Origin: Eisenbergiella intestinigallinarum
GTDB taxonomy: Bacteria; Bacillota; Clostridia; Lachnospirales; Lachnospiraceae
DNA: 7,769 bases
Reading direction: 5' to 3'
NCBI GenBank assembly: GCA_019120115.1
Contig: DWVS01000062.1
Location: 1-7,769 of the forward strand
Made by a program: the position numbers and the translations under genes. This document shows, piece by piece, positions 1 to 5,975 of this stretch (position 1 is the stretch's first letter; every line of letters begins with the position of its first letter). The notes under the pieces were generated by a model that had not been told where the DNA came from, did not search any database, and saw only the letters and a list, made by a program, of their open reading frames with translations.

Positions 1-237
1 CTGCAGGGAAATTATCTGGCGGGCATTTTTGTGGAGGCAGGCTCCCGTTCGAAGGGAGTCGGCAGAGAACTCCTCAACCGGGTGAAGGAGACGCATCCTT
101 CTTTTTCTCTGCATGTTTATGCGGAAAATGAGCGGGCCGTCTCTTTTTACCGGCGCGAGGGGCTGACGGTGGTTTCCAGGGAAATGGAGGAAGATACGGG
201 ACGGATGGAATACACGATGGAGTGGAAGGTTCCGTAA
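1..237 (+). CDS. GNAT-family N-acetyltransferase, C-terminal part (5' end outside window)
   Basis: The frame is open from base 1 to a TAA stop and gives 78 residues. The acetyl-CoA binding signature R-x-x-G-x-G is visible at residues 16-21 (RSKGVG) after the strand AGIFVEAG. It is followed by the helix RELLNRVKE, the strand SLHVYAEN, and the conserved A-V-S-F-Y-x-R-x-G segment typical of the last part of the GNAT fold. The pattern resembles small bacterial acetyltransferases of the YiaC/YjaB type, which run about 145 residues, so roughly half the protein is missing upstream. Members transfer an acetyl group from acetyl-CoA to an amine; the substrate cannot be told from this part. The gene ends 217 bases before the next one and is probably a separate unit. 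Confidence 0.88.
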   Translation: MQGNYLAGIFVEAGSRSKGVGRELLNRVKETHPSFSLHVYAENERAVSFYRREGLTVVSREMEEDTGRMEYTMEWKVP

Positions 238-246
238 CGCCTTTCC

Positions 247-258
247 TGAAACGTTTCA
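247..258. repeat. 12-bp perfect palindrome TGAAACGTTTCA
   Basis: The palindrome lies ten bases after the acetyltransferase stop. Its right half GTTTCA recurs at 283-288, 30 bases away, which is about three helical turns. It has the central CG and AAACGTTT core seen in many LacI-type and TetR-type operators, but it is one base per half too short for the catabolite-repression (cre) pattern. It cannot form a useful hairpin. The function is unknown and it may be chance. Confidence 0.3.
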
Positions 259-312
259 ACGACTGAAAAAAAGCCGTATTTTGTTTCACAGGATTTTCAA
301 ATTTCCTAAAGG

Positions 313-341
313 TTCATTAAAGCTTTCTCTGTTATTATAAA
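313..341 (+). promoter_or_regulatory. Probable promoter of the NEW3/ABC operon
   Basis: A weak -35 TTCATT (313-318) and a good -10 TATAAA (336-341) are separated by 17 bases in an AT-rich stretch. The -35 keeps only three of six consensus bases, so an activator would be expected. Related elements TTTCCTAAAG (302-311) and TTCATTAAAG (313-322) lie about 10-11 bases apart, upstream of and over the -35, as operators of OmpR-class activators often do. The predicted transcript start is near 348, leaving a leader of about 105 bases. Confidence 0.5.
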
Positions 342-368
342 GAGCATAACAACGAACGCCGGATTTCA

Positions 369-433
369 CGGGCTGTTTTTATGTTTGATACAGCATGCGT
401 GATATGTGCGGCGGATCTTGTAAAAACAGGCCG
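369..433 (+). other. Leader inverted repeat in front of the NEW3 gene
   Basis: The arms at 369-381 (CGGGCTGTTTTTA) and 421-433 (TAAAAACAGGCCG) pair at 12 of 13 positions with one internal G-G mismatch and a 39-base loop. The structure would end 10 bases before the ribosome site AGGAGG (444-449). It has no U-run after it, so it does not look like an intrinsic terminator. It could affect message stability or ribosome access. No known riboswitch class was recognised. Confidence 0.35.
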
Positions 434-454
434 TAATGGCAAAAGGAGGAACCT

Positions 455-1675
455 ATGGAAAAAGCAGCAAGAATCGGAAAACCACTGTCCTGCGGAAGGG
501 TACGTTTTCTGATGGCGGCATTTGCCGCAGTAATGATGGCTCTGATCATGTTCTGGGGAAGCAGGACGACCGTTCACGCAGCGGGCGGTCTGAGCCTTTC
601 TACAGAGTATCCCGGTGTTACAATCACACCAGGGGAGACGCTGAACATTACGCTGACATTGACGAACACTTCAGGCAGTCCTGTGAACGCAGATGTTGCG
701 ATCGCGTCTTTACCGGACGGATGGGAAGGTTATCTGCAGGGTGGAGACTATGAAGTGAATGAAGTTCATGTGGGAACCGCATCGGAGGGAACCCAGCTCA
801 CCCTGCATCTGACCGTGCCGGACTCTCTGGAGGAGGGTACCTATACCGTACAGGTGGATGCTGACGTAAACGAAGAAATCTATGATTCTCTCACACTTTC
901 CTTTGAAGTCAATGAGGTAAATGCGGGTGCGGGCAGCTTCACGACGGAGTATCCGGAGCAGGAAGGCACCGCGGGAACCTCCTTCAGCTTCAGCACCACG
1001 CTGATTAACAACGGACTTTCTACAGAATCCTACAGCCTTTCTTCCAGCGCGCCGTCCGGATGGCAGGTAAGCTTTGTCCCTTCCGACGAATCCACGTCCG
1101 TGGCGAGCATTGAGGTGGAGTCCAGCACCAGCCAGGGACTTACGGTTGAGGTTGTGCCTCCGGAAGGAGTGGAAGCCGGGGAATATGACATTTCCTGCAG
1201 CGCCGTATCCGCTTCCGAGACGCTGACCACTGATCTGAAGGTGGTTATCACGGGTACATACGGCATTTCCCTGAGCACGCCGGATGGACGTCTGAGCTTT
1301 GATTCCCAGGCCAATAAGGATACGGATGTGACGCTGACCGTCACCAATACCGGAAATGAAGAGCTTCAGAATGTCACGCTCACCAGTTCCCTTCCTTCCG
1401 GATGGGAGGTTACCTATGATGTGGAGGACGGCATCATCGACTCCATCGCGGCCGGATCCAGCGCGCAGGTTGTCGCAACCGTAACGCCCAGCTCGGAAGC
1501 GATTACGGGAGACTATGTCGCCACCTTTACCGCGGAAACAGATGAGGCGACCTCCAGCGCGGAGTTCCGTGTTTCCGTAAAAACGAGTACCCTCTGGGGA
1601 TTTGTAGCGGTGCTGATCATCCTGTGTGTCGCCGCCGGACTTGTCTATGTATTCCGGAAATATGGCAGGAGGTAA
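455..1675 (+). CDS. Secreted membrane-anchored protein with three NEW3-like domains
   Basis: The protein has 406 residues. An ATG five bases after AAAGGAGG fixes the start. Residues 1-43 are a long signal peptide: basic start, hydrophobic core near 18-34, and a VHA-A type cleavage site near 42. The mature part is three similar extracytoplasmic beta-sandwich repeats at about 46-152, 157-265 and 270-378. Each has the NEW3 pattern: a LTLTNTSG-like strand, then a P-x-GW segment (LPDGWEG, APSGWQV, LPSGWEV), then an EGTYTV or AGEYDI strand near the end. A single transmembrane helix at about 382-399 and the basic tail RKYGRR anchor it with the domains outside. NEW3 proteins of this layout are often encoded next to ABC-2 transporters and are thought to be accessory or binding parts of them. 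No catalytic residues are seen. Two ABC genes follow 36 bases downstream, so it is probably the outer component of that transporter. Confidence 0.87.
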   Translation: MEKAARIGKPLSCGRVRFLMAAFAAVMMALIMFWGSRTTVHAAGGLSLSTEYPGVTITPGETLNITLTLTNTSGSPVNADVAIASLPDGWEGYLQGGDYEVNEVHVGTASEGTQLTLHLTVPDSLEEGTYTVQVDADVNEEIYDSLTLSFEVNEVNAGAGSFTTEYPEQEGTAGTSFSFSTTLINNGLSTESYSLSSSAPSGWQVSFVPSDESTSVASIEVESSTSQGLTVEVVPPEGVEAGEYDISCSAVSASETLTTDLKVVITGTYGISLSTPDGRLSFDSQANKDTDVTLTVTNTGNEELQNVTLTSSLPSGWEVTYDVEDGIIDSIAAGSSAQVVATVTPSSEAITGDYVATFTAETDEATSSAEFRVSVKTSTLWGFVAVLIILCVAAGLVYVFRKYGRR

Positions 1676-1684
1676 CTGCCATAT
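1660..1684 (+). other. Hairpin over the NEW3 stop codon
   Basis: Perfect 9-bp arms ATATGGCAG (1660-1668) and CTGCCATAT (1676-1684) enclose a 7-base loop, GAGGTAA, that contains the TAA stop. No U-run follows, so termination is unlikely. It may set message stability or uneven expression between the NEW3 gene and the ABC genes. The upstream arm and loop also carry AGGAGG (1667-1672), which would be partly hidden by folding. Confidence 0.4.
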
Positions 1685-1730
1685 GAAACAGACAGGAAAG
1701 GAGGCATTGCTGTGTCGGACGATAGAATGA
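1683..1730 (+). CDS. Possible 15-codon leader ORF before the ATPase gene
   Basis: An ATG lies ten bases after AGGAGG (1667-1672). It opens a 15-residue frame (MKQTGKEALLCRTIE) that ends with TGA at 1728-1730, inside the ATPase gene, so it overlaps the ATPase GTG start by 19 bases. Its ribosome site and ATG fall within the stop-codon hairpin. It could couple translation of the ATPase to that of the NEW3 gene, or it may be accidental. The peptide matches nothing I recognise. Confidence 0.18.
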   Translation: MKQTGKEALLCRTIE

Positions 1731-2722
1731 TTATACAGATGAAAGGTCTGACCAAAGCCTACGGAGAAAAGAAGGCGGTTGACAACCTGACGCTTGGAAT
1801 TAAAAGGGGCGAGGTATTCGGCCTTCTGGGACCGAACGGCGCAGGAAAAACGACGACCACGCTGATGCTTCTGGGATTGACGGAGCCTACGGCCGGAAGC
1901 GCGTTTATAGACGGCAAAAACTGTACCAGAGACCCGCTTGCCGTAAAGAAAATTGTGGGATATCTGCCTGACAGCGTCGGTTTTTACCTGGATATGACGG
2001 GACGGGAAAATCTGAGATTTACCGGCCGCCTGAACGGTCTTGGGGGTAACGAACTGGAAGAGAGGATTAACACGCTTCTGGAAAGAGTGGGAATGACCTA
2101 TGCGGCAGATCAGAAGACGGGAACCTACTCCCGGGGCATGAGACAGCGTCTCGGTGTGGCGGACGTGCTGATAAAGGACCCCAAAGTTGTCATCATGGAC
2201 GAGCCGACGCTTGGCATTGATCCGCAGGGTGTCCGGGACCTCATGAGCCTGATCCGGCATATGGCGGAAGATGACGGCATGACGGTTCTGATCTCCTCCC
2301 ATCAGCTTTATCAGGTGCAGCAGATCTGTGACCGGGTGGGGCTGTTCGTGGACGGCAGGCTGATTGCGTGCGGCAGGATTGATGAACTTGCGAAACGGAT
2401 GCAGCAGGAAGGACATTGCGTTCTGGAGATTGCCGCTGTTCCGGACGACAGTGATTTCATGAAGCTGCTGAAGGAAATTGGAAATGTGGACAAAGTGGAG
2501 CATAACGGCGAATTTTACGTGGTATATTCCCGTATGGATCTGCGCCGGGAGCTGGTCCGCAGGGCGATGCAGAGCGGCTATACCATATCCCATTTAAGAC
2601 AGAGAGGAAGCGATCTGGATGAAATCTACCGCAGATACTTTGAGAAAGGAGAGGATAAGGGAGATGGTCAGCACGATCAAAAAAAGAGCAGACGCCTTTT
2701 TGCATTTCGTAAAAACCAGTGA
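1712..2722 (+). CDS. ABC transporter ATP-binding protein (ABC-2 export type)
   Basis: The protein has 336 residues. The GTG start is chosen because AAAGGAGG (1697-1704) sits seven bases upstream. Motifs in order: Walker A GPNGAGKT at 40-47; VGYLPDS at 82-88 in the Q-loop position, as in many ABC-2 ATPases; signature YSRGM at 139-143 (the family's variant of LSGGQ); Walker B VVIMDEP at 159-165; switch histidine H197 in ISSHQ. Residues from about 220 to 310 form the C-terminal extension usual in CcmA/YhaQ-type ATPases, and the last 20 or so are basic and polar. It would hydrolyse ATP on the cytoplasmic face to drive the permease encoded next, whose start overlaps its last 59 bases, a sign of coupled translation. 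The substrate is unknown. Members of this class serve lipid, peptide, antibiotic or copper-related export. Confidence 0.94.
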   Translation: MSDDRMIIQMKGLTKAYGEKKAVDNLTLGIKRGEVFGLLGPNGAGKTTTTLMLLGLTEPTAGSAFIDGKNCTRDPLAVKKIVGYLPDSVGFYLDMTGRENLRFTGRLNGLGGNELEERINTLLERVGMTYAADQKTGTYSRGMRQRLGVADVLIKDPKVVIMDEPTLGIDPQGVRDLMSLIRHMAEDDGMTVLISSHQLYQVQQICDRVGLFVDGRLIACGRIDELAKRMQQEGHCVLEIAAVPDDSDFMKLLKEIGNVDKVEHNGEFYVVYSRMDLRRELVRRAMQSGYTISHLRQRGSDLDEIYRRYFEKGEDKGDGQHDQKKSRRLFAFRKNQ

Positions 2723-3677
2723 TGAACAGCCGAAACAGAACACCGGCCTGTACGCGCTCTACTGTAAGGAAATGGCAGATCAGCTCAGGAGCAAACGATT
2801 CCTGATCATTCTTGTGCTGATCCTGCTGACGAGCTTTGCCAGCGTGTACGGCGCTCTGTCCAGCCTTTCGGACGCGATTGAGTCGGATTCCAGTTATATT
2901 TTTCTGAATCTGTTCACGCTGAGCGGGGAGTCGATTCCTTCCTTCACCACCTTCATCGCCCTTCTTGGGCCGTTTGTAGGGCTTACGCTCGGATTTGACG
3001 CCATTAACAGCGAACGCTCGGAAGGAACGCTGAACCGTCTGGTTTCCCAGCCCATTTACAGGGACGCGGTGATTAACGGAAAATTTCTGGCAGGTGCGAG
3101 CATTATTTTTATCATGGTATTTTCCATGGGCCTTGTCATTATGTCGGTAGGGCTGATTACGGTGGGAATTCCGCCCACGCTGGATGAAACGGGGCGAATT
3201 CTGTCCATGCTTTTCTTCACCGGCGTATATATCTGTTTCTGGCTGGCGCTTTCGATCCTTTTTTCGGTGATCTGCCGCCATGCGGCTACATCGGCAATGA
3301 TCGTTATCGCGCTCTGGATTTTCTTCGCGCTGTTCATGTCCCTGGTGGTAAACATTGTGATGAATGTGATCTATCCGGCAGAGGATGTGACAACCTGGGG
3401 ACAGCTGATTGATTACTATGATCTTTTATACGGCCTGAACCGGCTTTCGCCCTACTACCTGTACAGTGAAGCGATTTCTACCATCATGGATCCAACGGTG
3501 CGTTCGACGAACATTATTCTGCCGCAGCAGATGTCCGGTTCCCTCAGCAGTTACCTGTCCCTCGGGCAGAGCCTGCTTCTGGTATGGCCGCATCTGGTGG
3601 CTCTGCTGGCCGCCACGCTGATCACCTTTGCGCTTTCCTATATCTGCTTCATGCGCAGGGAAATCAGAGCCAGATAG
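2664..3677 (+). CDS. ABC-2 family transporter permease
   Basis: The protein has 337 residues. An upstream in-frame ATG exists at 2619, but the ATG at 2664 is preferred because AAAGGAGAGG (2645-2654) lies nine bases before it. Even so the gene overlaps the ATPase gene by 59 bases. Six hydrophobic segments are visible near 46-65, 94-112, 142-168, 179-203, 208-236 and 305-329. After the second comes G-F-D-A-I-N-S-E-R-S-E-G-T-L (110-123), a hallmark of the NosY-like ABC-2 branch, where this cytoplasmic segment contacts the ATPase. An outer loop of about 70 residues (237-304) lies before the last helix. It should form the membrane channel as a dimer with the preceding ATPase, with the NEW3 protein as outer partner. 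The short basic C-terminus RREIRAR is cytoplasmic. Substrate unknown. Confidence 0.92.
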   Translation: MVSTIKKRADAFLHFVKTSDEQPKQNTGLYALYCKEMADQLRSKRFLIILVLILLTSFASVYGALSSLSDAIESDSSYIFLNLFTLSGESIPSFTTFIALLGPFVGLTLGFDAINSERSEGTLNRLVSQPIYRDAVINGKFLAGASIIFIMVFSMGLVIMSVGLITVGIPPTLDETGRILSMLFFTGVYICFWLALSILFSVICRHAATSAMIVIALWIFFALFMSLVVNIVMNVIYPAEDVTTWGQLIDYYDLLYGLNRLSPYYLYSEAISTIMDPTVRSTNIILPQQMSGSLSSYLSLGQSLLLVWPHLVALLAATLITFALSYICFMRREIRAR

Positions 3678-3706
3678 TCAGTAAAAATAAAGAAGTTACT
3701 TTTAAA

Positions 3707-3737
3707 AGCGGGAACCGGGCATTGTCCGGTTCCTGTT
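3707..3737 (+). terminator. Strong hairpin after the permease gene (possible terminator)
   Basis: GGAACCGG (3711-3718) pairs perfectly with CCGGTTCC (3726-3733). G-U and mixed pairs extend the stem outward to 3707/3737 and inward to a three-base loop. It lies 30 bases after the permease stop. There is no U-run after it, so efficient intrinsic termination is doubtful. It may rather protect the message end. Confidence 0.45.
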
Positions 3738-3766
3738 GCTGTATCCGGAAGTGCTGCATCCGGAAG
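3737..3766 (+). repeat. 15-bp tandem duplication
   Basis: Two head-to-tail copies, TGCTGTATCCGGAAG (3737-3751) and TGCTGCATCCGGAAG (3752-3766), differ at one base. They abut the hairpin and lie about 75 bases upstream of the response-regulator promoter. This may be replication slippage or part of a control site. Confidence 0.75.
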
Positions 3767-3770
3767 AAAG

Positions 3771-3790
3771 CGGAGATTTTCAGAGATTTT
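3771..3790 (+). repeat. 10-bp tandem repeat upstream of the regulator promoter
   Basis: CGGAGATTTT and CAGAGATTTT are adjacent and differ at one base. A more degenerate third copy may lie at 3793-3802. A spacing of one helical turn fits tandem binding by an OmpR-class regulator, about 50 bases upstream of the -35. No binding is shown by the sequence itself. Confidence 0.4.
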
Positions 3791-3840
3791 TCCGCATCTT
3801 TTCGGGTGGAACTGCCTGGTGGAGAGCATTGCCGTCGGGA

Positions 3841-3869
3841 TTGTAAAATTCCAGCCGGAAAGATATAAT
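3841..3869 (+). promoter_or_regulatory. Sigma-A promoter of the two-component genes
   Basis: -35 TTGTAA (3841-3846) and a perfect -10 TATAAT (3864-3869) are 17 bases apart. The transcript would start near 3876, giving a leader of about 46 bases before the regulator ATG. The match is strong enough to expect substantial basal expression without an activator. Confidence 0.75.
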
Positions 3870-3921
3870 AAGGATGGTTTATACCGGATGCCAAGAGAGA
3901 ACAAAAGGACGGGAACAAAAA

Positions 3922-4590
3922 ATGCGCATTTTGATTATAGAAGACAACAGGCGGCTGGCGGAGTCCATCCGGGATATCCTGAAGTACTGGTATGACTGCG
4001 ATATCTGTGAGGATGGAAGGCAGGGAGCCGTGCTGCTGCCTGCCGGGGGCTACGATGCGGCCATCCTGGATCTCATGCTGCCCGGAATGGACGGAATCAG
4101 CCTGTTAAAAGAGGTGCGAAGGAAGGGATGCTTTGTCCCCGTCCTGATTCTGACGGCAAAAAGCGAGCTGGAGGACCGGGTGCTCGGGCTGGAGAGCGGG
4201 GCGGATTATTATCTGACCAAACCCTTCGACATGCAGGAACTGACCGCTGTGGTGAAAACACTGGTCAGACGCCGGGGCGAGATGATTCCGGAAAATCCGT
4301 CCTATGGAAATATCACCCTGAATCAGGCCGATTACACGCTGCGGGGGCCGGAAAAACAGATTTCCCTCGGAAAAAAGGAATATGATATCATGCGGATCCT
4401 CATGGTTAACAGAGAGCAGGTGGTTTCCAAGGAAACCCTGCTGTTGAAGGTCTGGGGAAACGATGCGGACGCGGTGGAGAACAATGTGGAAGTATACATC
4501 TCCTTTCTGCGCAAAAAACTGGAATTTTTAAAGGCGGATATCTGCATTGTGACCAGCAGGAAGCTGGGCTATCGGATTGTGAAGAAGTGA
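3922..4590 (+). CDS. OmpR/PhoB-family response regulator
   Basis: The protein has 222 residues. An in-frame ATG at 3874 would lie at or just upstream of the predicted transcript start and would add 16 residues not seen in the family. The ATG at 3922 starts directly at the receiver strand MRILIIEDN, with AAAGGAC...GGGA upstream as a modest ribosome site. Receiver domain, about 2-117: acidic pocket E7-D8, phospho-acceptor D50 in YDAAILDLMLPGMDG, T78 and K100 (TKPF). A winged-helix DNA-binding domain fills about 125-222, with the recognition region ending in NNVEVYISFLRKKL and the wing TSRKLGYRI. It is the cytoplasmic partner of the kinase encoded 16 bases downstream. By position it probably controls the adjacent NEW3/ABC operon, its own promoter, or both. 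Confidence 0.95.
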   Translation: MRILIIEDNRRLAESIRDILKYWYDCDICEDGRQGAVLLPAGGYDAAILDLMLPGMDGISLLKEVRRKGCFVPVLILTAKSELEDRVLGLESGADYYLTKPFDMQELTAVVKTLVRRRGEMIPENPSYGNITLNQADYTLRGPEKQISLGKKEYDIMRILMVNREQVVSKETLLLKVWGNDADAVENNVEVYISFLRKKLEFLKADICIVTSRKLGYRIVKK

Positions 4591-4606
4591 GAAAGCGGTG
4601 GAAAAC

Positions 4607-5908
4607 ATGAAGGAAATCAGCCGGCTGAGGCGGAAATTCATCATTTATAACATGCTCATCGTGACGGCGGTGATCGGAATCACTTTTACCGCCCTGATAC
4701 TGGTGCTGCGAAGCAGAGGGGATGAGGAGGGAAGGCTGATTCTGGAACGGGCGGTGGAACAGCCCGGAGAACGGCTGATCTTTGATGCGGTTCCCCAGGT
4801 GAGGCTCCCTTATTTTTCCGTGCTGGTAACGGAGAACGGAGAGGTTATCATGCGGGAGAGCGCTTATAACTCCTTCCCCGGGATGGGCTATCTGGAACAG
4901 CTGGCTTTCCTTGGAATGGCGGCGAAGGCGGATAACGGTATTCTTGACGGTTATCAGCTCAGATACCTTCGGGTGGAACAGCCCTCCGGCCATCTGCTGG
5001 TATTCGCGGATACTTCCTATGGAGATACCGTGCTGGATGCGGTTTTACGCTATGGGGGTCTGGCCTGCGCGGTCATCTGGCTGCTGTTTCTGGGCCTTTC
5101 CTTCCTGTTTTCTCACTGGGTGGTCCGGCCCATCGCGCAGTCCCTTCGCCTGCAGAAGCAGTTCGTGGCGGACGCTTCCCATGAATTAAAGACGCCTCTG
5201 ACGGTCATCACCGCCAATGCGGAGCTCCTTCAGGAGCGCTGCGCCGGGCTTCCGGAAGAGGCGGACAGATGGCTGGAGCATATCAATCAGGAATGCAGGG
5301 ATATGCGCGCTCTGGTGGAGAGCCTTCTGCTTCTGGCCAAAGGGGATACCTGGACCAAGCGGAAGGAAAGCTGGGAAACTTTCTCCTTCAGCGATGTGTT
5401 GACGGAGAAGCTTCTGGTTTTTGAACCTCTTTTTTATCAGGCCGGGAAGGAACTGCAGTTTGAGGTGGCGGACGATGTGTTTGTAAAAGGAGACGCCTCC
5501 CAGCTGGGACAGCTGGTTACGGTTCTTCTGGATAATGCGGTCAAATATGCGTCCGGCACAGCGGACGAAGCGGGTGAGGCAGGAGAGGACAGAGCGGGAA
5601 GTGCAGGCCGTGTGGAGGTCCGGCTGGAGCCGGCCGGACGCGGCAGGGCAAAGCTCTGGGTGAACAGTGAAGGAGAGCCGATACCGAAGGAGAAGCGGAC
5701 GCTGATTTTCCAGCGCTTCTACCGGGATGAAAAGGTGCGGGCCTCCCGAACGGGCTACGGGCTCGGCCTTGCGATTGCCAGTGAGGTTGCGGCAAAGCAC
5801 CATGCGGCGATCGGTGTGGAGTACCGGGACGGAATGAACTGCTTTTATGTGAACCTGCGCACCCGCAACAGGGCAAAGGCAGAGGGAATGGCTGGAAATG
5901 CTTCATAG
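4607..5908 (+). CDS. Membrane sensor histidine kinase (HisKA/HATPase)
   Basis: The protein has 433 residues from the ATG at 4607, which has GGTGG five bases upstream. A GTG at 4598 would add three residues. TM1 spans about 11-34. A small outer sensor region follows (about 35-146), then TM2 (about 147-170). The link to the HisKA domain is too short for a full HAMP domain. The phosphorylated histidine is H192 in SHELKTPL. The N-box is LLDNAVKY with N310. F-box: IFQRFYR. The G2 box is GYGLGLA at 383-389. The G1 box reads VNSEGEPIP (352-360), so the usual Asp of D-x-G-x-G is Ser354. Between the N and G1 boxes lies an Ala/Gly/Glu-rich insert of about 20 residues. It should phosphorylate the preceding regulator. 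The signal is unknown; a small outer domain suits detection at the cell surface. The next promoter begins four bases after the stop, with no terminator between. Confidence 0.94.
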   Translation: MKEISRLRRKFIIYNMLIVTAVIGITFTALILVLRSRGDEEGRLILERAVEQPGERLIFDAVPQVRLPYFSVLVTENGEVIMRESAYNSFPGMGYLEQLAFLGMAAKADNGILDGYQLRYLRVEQPSGHLLVFADTSYGDTVLDAVLRYGGLACAVIWLLFLGLSFLFSHWVVRPIAQSLRLQKQFVADASHELKTPLTVITANAELLQERCAGLPEEADRWLEHINQECRDMRALVESLLLLAKGDTWTKRKESWETFSFSDVLTEKLLVFEPLFYQAGKELQFEVADDVFVKGDASQLGQLVTVLLDNAVKYASGTADEAGEAGEDRAGSAGRVEVRLEPAGRGRAKLWVNSEGEPIPKEKRTLIFQRFYRDEKVRASRTGYGLGLAIASEVAAKHHAAIGVEYRDGMNCFYVNLRTRNRAKAEGMAGNAS

Positions 5909-5911
5909 CTC

Positions 5912-5940
5912 TTTACAACAAACGTTTGTTCTGATATGAT
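5912..5940 (+). promoter_or_regulatory. Strong extended -10 promoter of the small gene
   Basis: -35 TTTACA (5912-5917) and -10 TATGAT (5935-5940) are 17 bases apart, and a TG one base before the -10 makes it an extended -10 promoter. Each hexamer matches five of six consensus bases. Operator-like sites cover the spacer and the expected start point near 5947, so the promoter looks strong but repressed. Confidence 0.75.
5917..5930. promoter_or_regulatory. Operator 1: 14-bp perfect palindrome in the promoter spacer
   Basis: AACAAACGTTTGTT is a perfect palindrome filling most of the space between -35 and -10. It also contains AAAC-N4-GTTC (5920-5931), one base from the GAAC-N4-GTTC core of Gram-positive LexA boxes. 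A perfect palindrome of this size is equally typical of TetR-family operators. A bound repressor would block RNA polymerase. Confidence 0.6.
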
Positions 5941-5948
5941 TATAAAAA

Positions 5949-5960
5949 GAACAAACGTTC
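5949..5960. promoter_or_regulatory. Operator 2: LexA-box-like GAAC-AAAC-GTTC
   Basis: GAACAAACGTTC fits the core GAAC-N4-GTTC of the B. subtilis type LexA (DinR) box. Against CGAACRNRYGTTYC only the two outermost bases differ. It also shares the ten-base stretch AACAAACGTT with operator 1, 33 bases upstream (about three helical turns). It lies at roughly +2 to +13 of the transcript, a classic repressor position. Confidence 0.55.
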
Positions 5961-5975
5961 GAAAGAGGTGATTCT

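Noticed and set aside
247..258. Catabolite-repression (cre) site
   Set aside because: The palindrome is 12 bp rather than 14 bp and does not align with the TGNNANCGNNNNCA pattern.
710..2593. A 627-residue open frame on the minus strand
   Set aside because: It is antisense to the NEW3 and ATPase genes, whose motifs and ribosome sites are clear. Its product is rich in His, Arg and Gln with no recognisable domain, as expected of a shadow frame in GC-biased codons.
2619..2663. Earlier ATG for the permease
   Set aside because: It adds 15 polar residues and has no ribosome site in place, whereas 2664 has AAAGGAGAGG nine bases upstream.
2457..3281. A 274-residue minus-strand frame
   Set aside because: It lies opposite the ATPase end and the permease, is highly basic with low similarity to any fold, and is explained as a shadow of the real genes.
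3874..3921. Earlier ATG for the response regulator
   Set aside because: It sits at the predicted transcript start, has no ribosome site, and adds residues outside the receiver fold.
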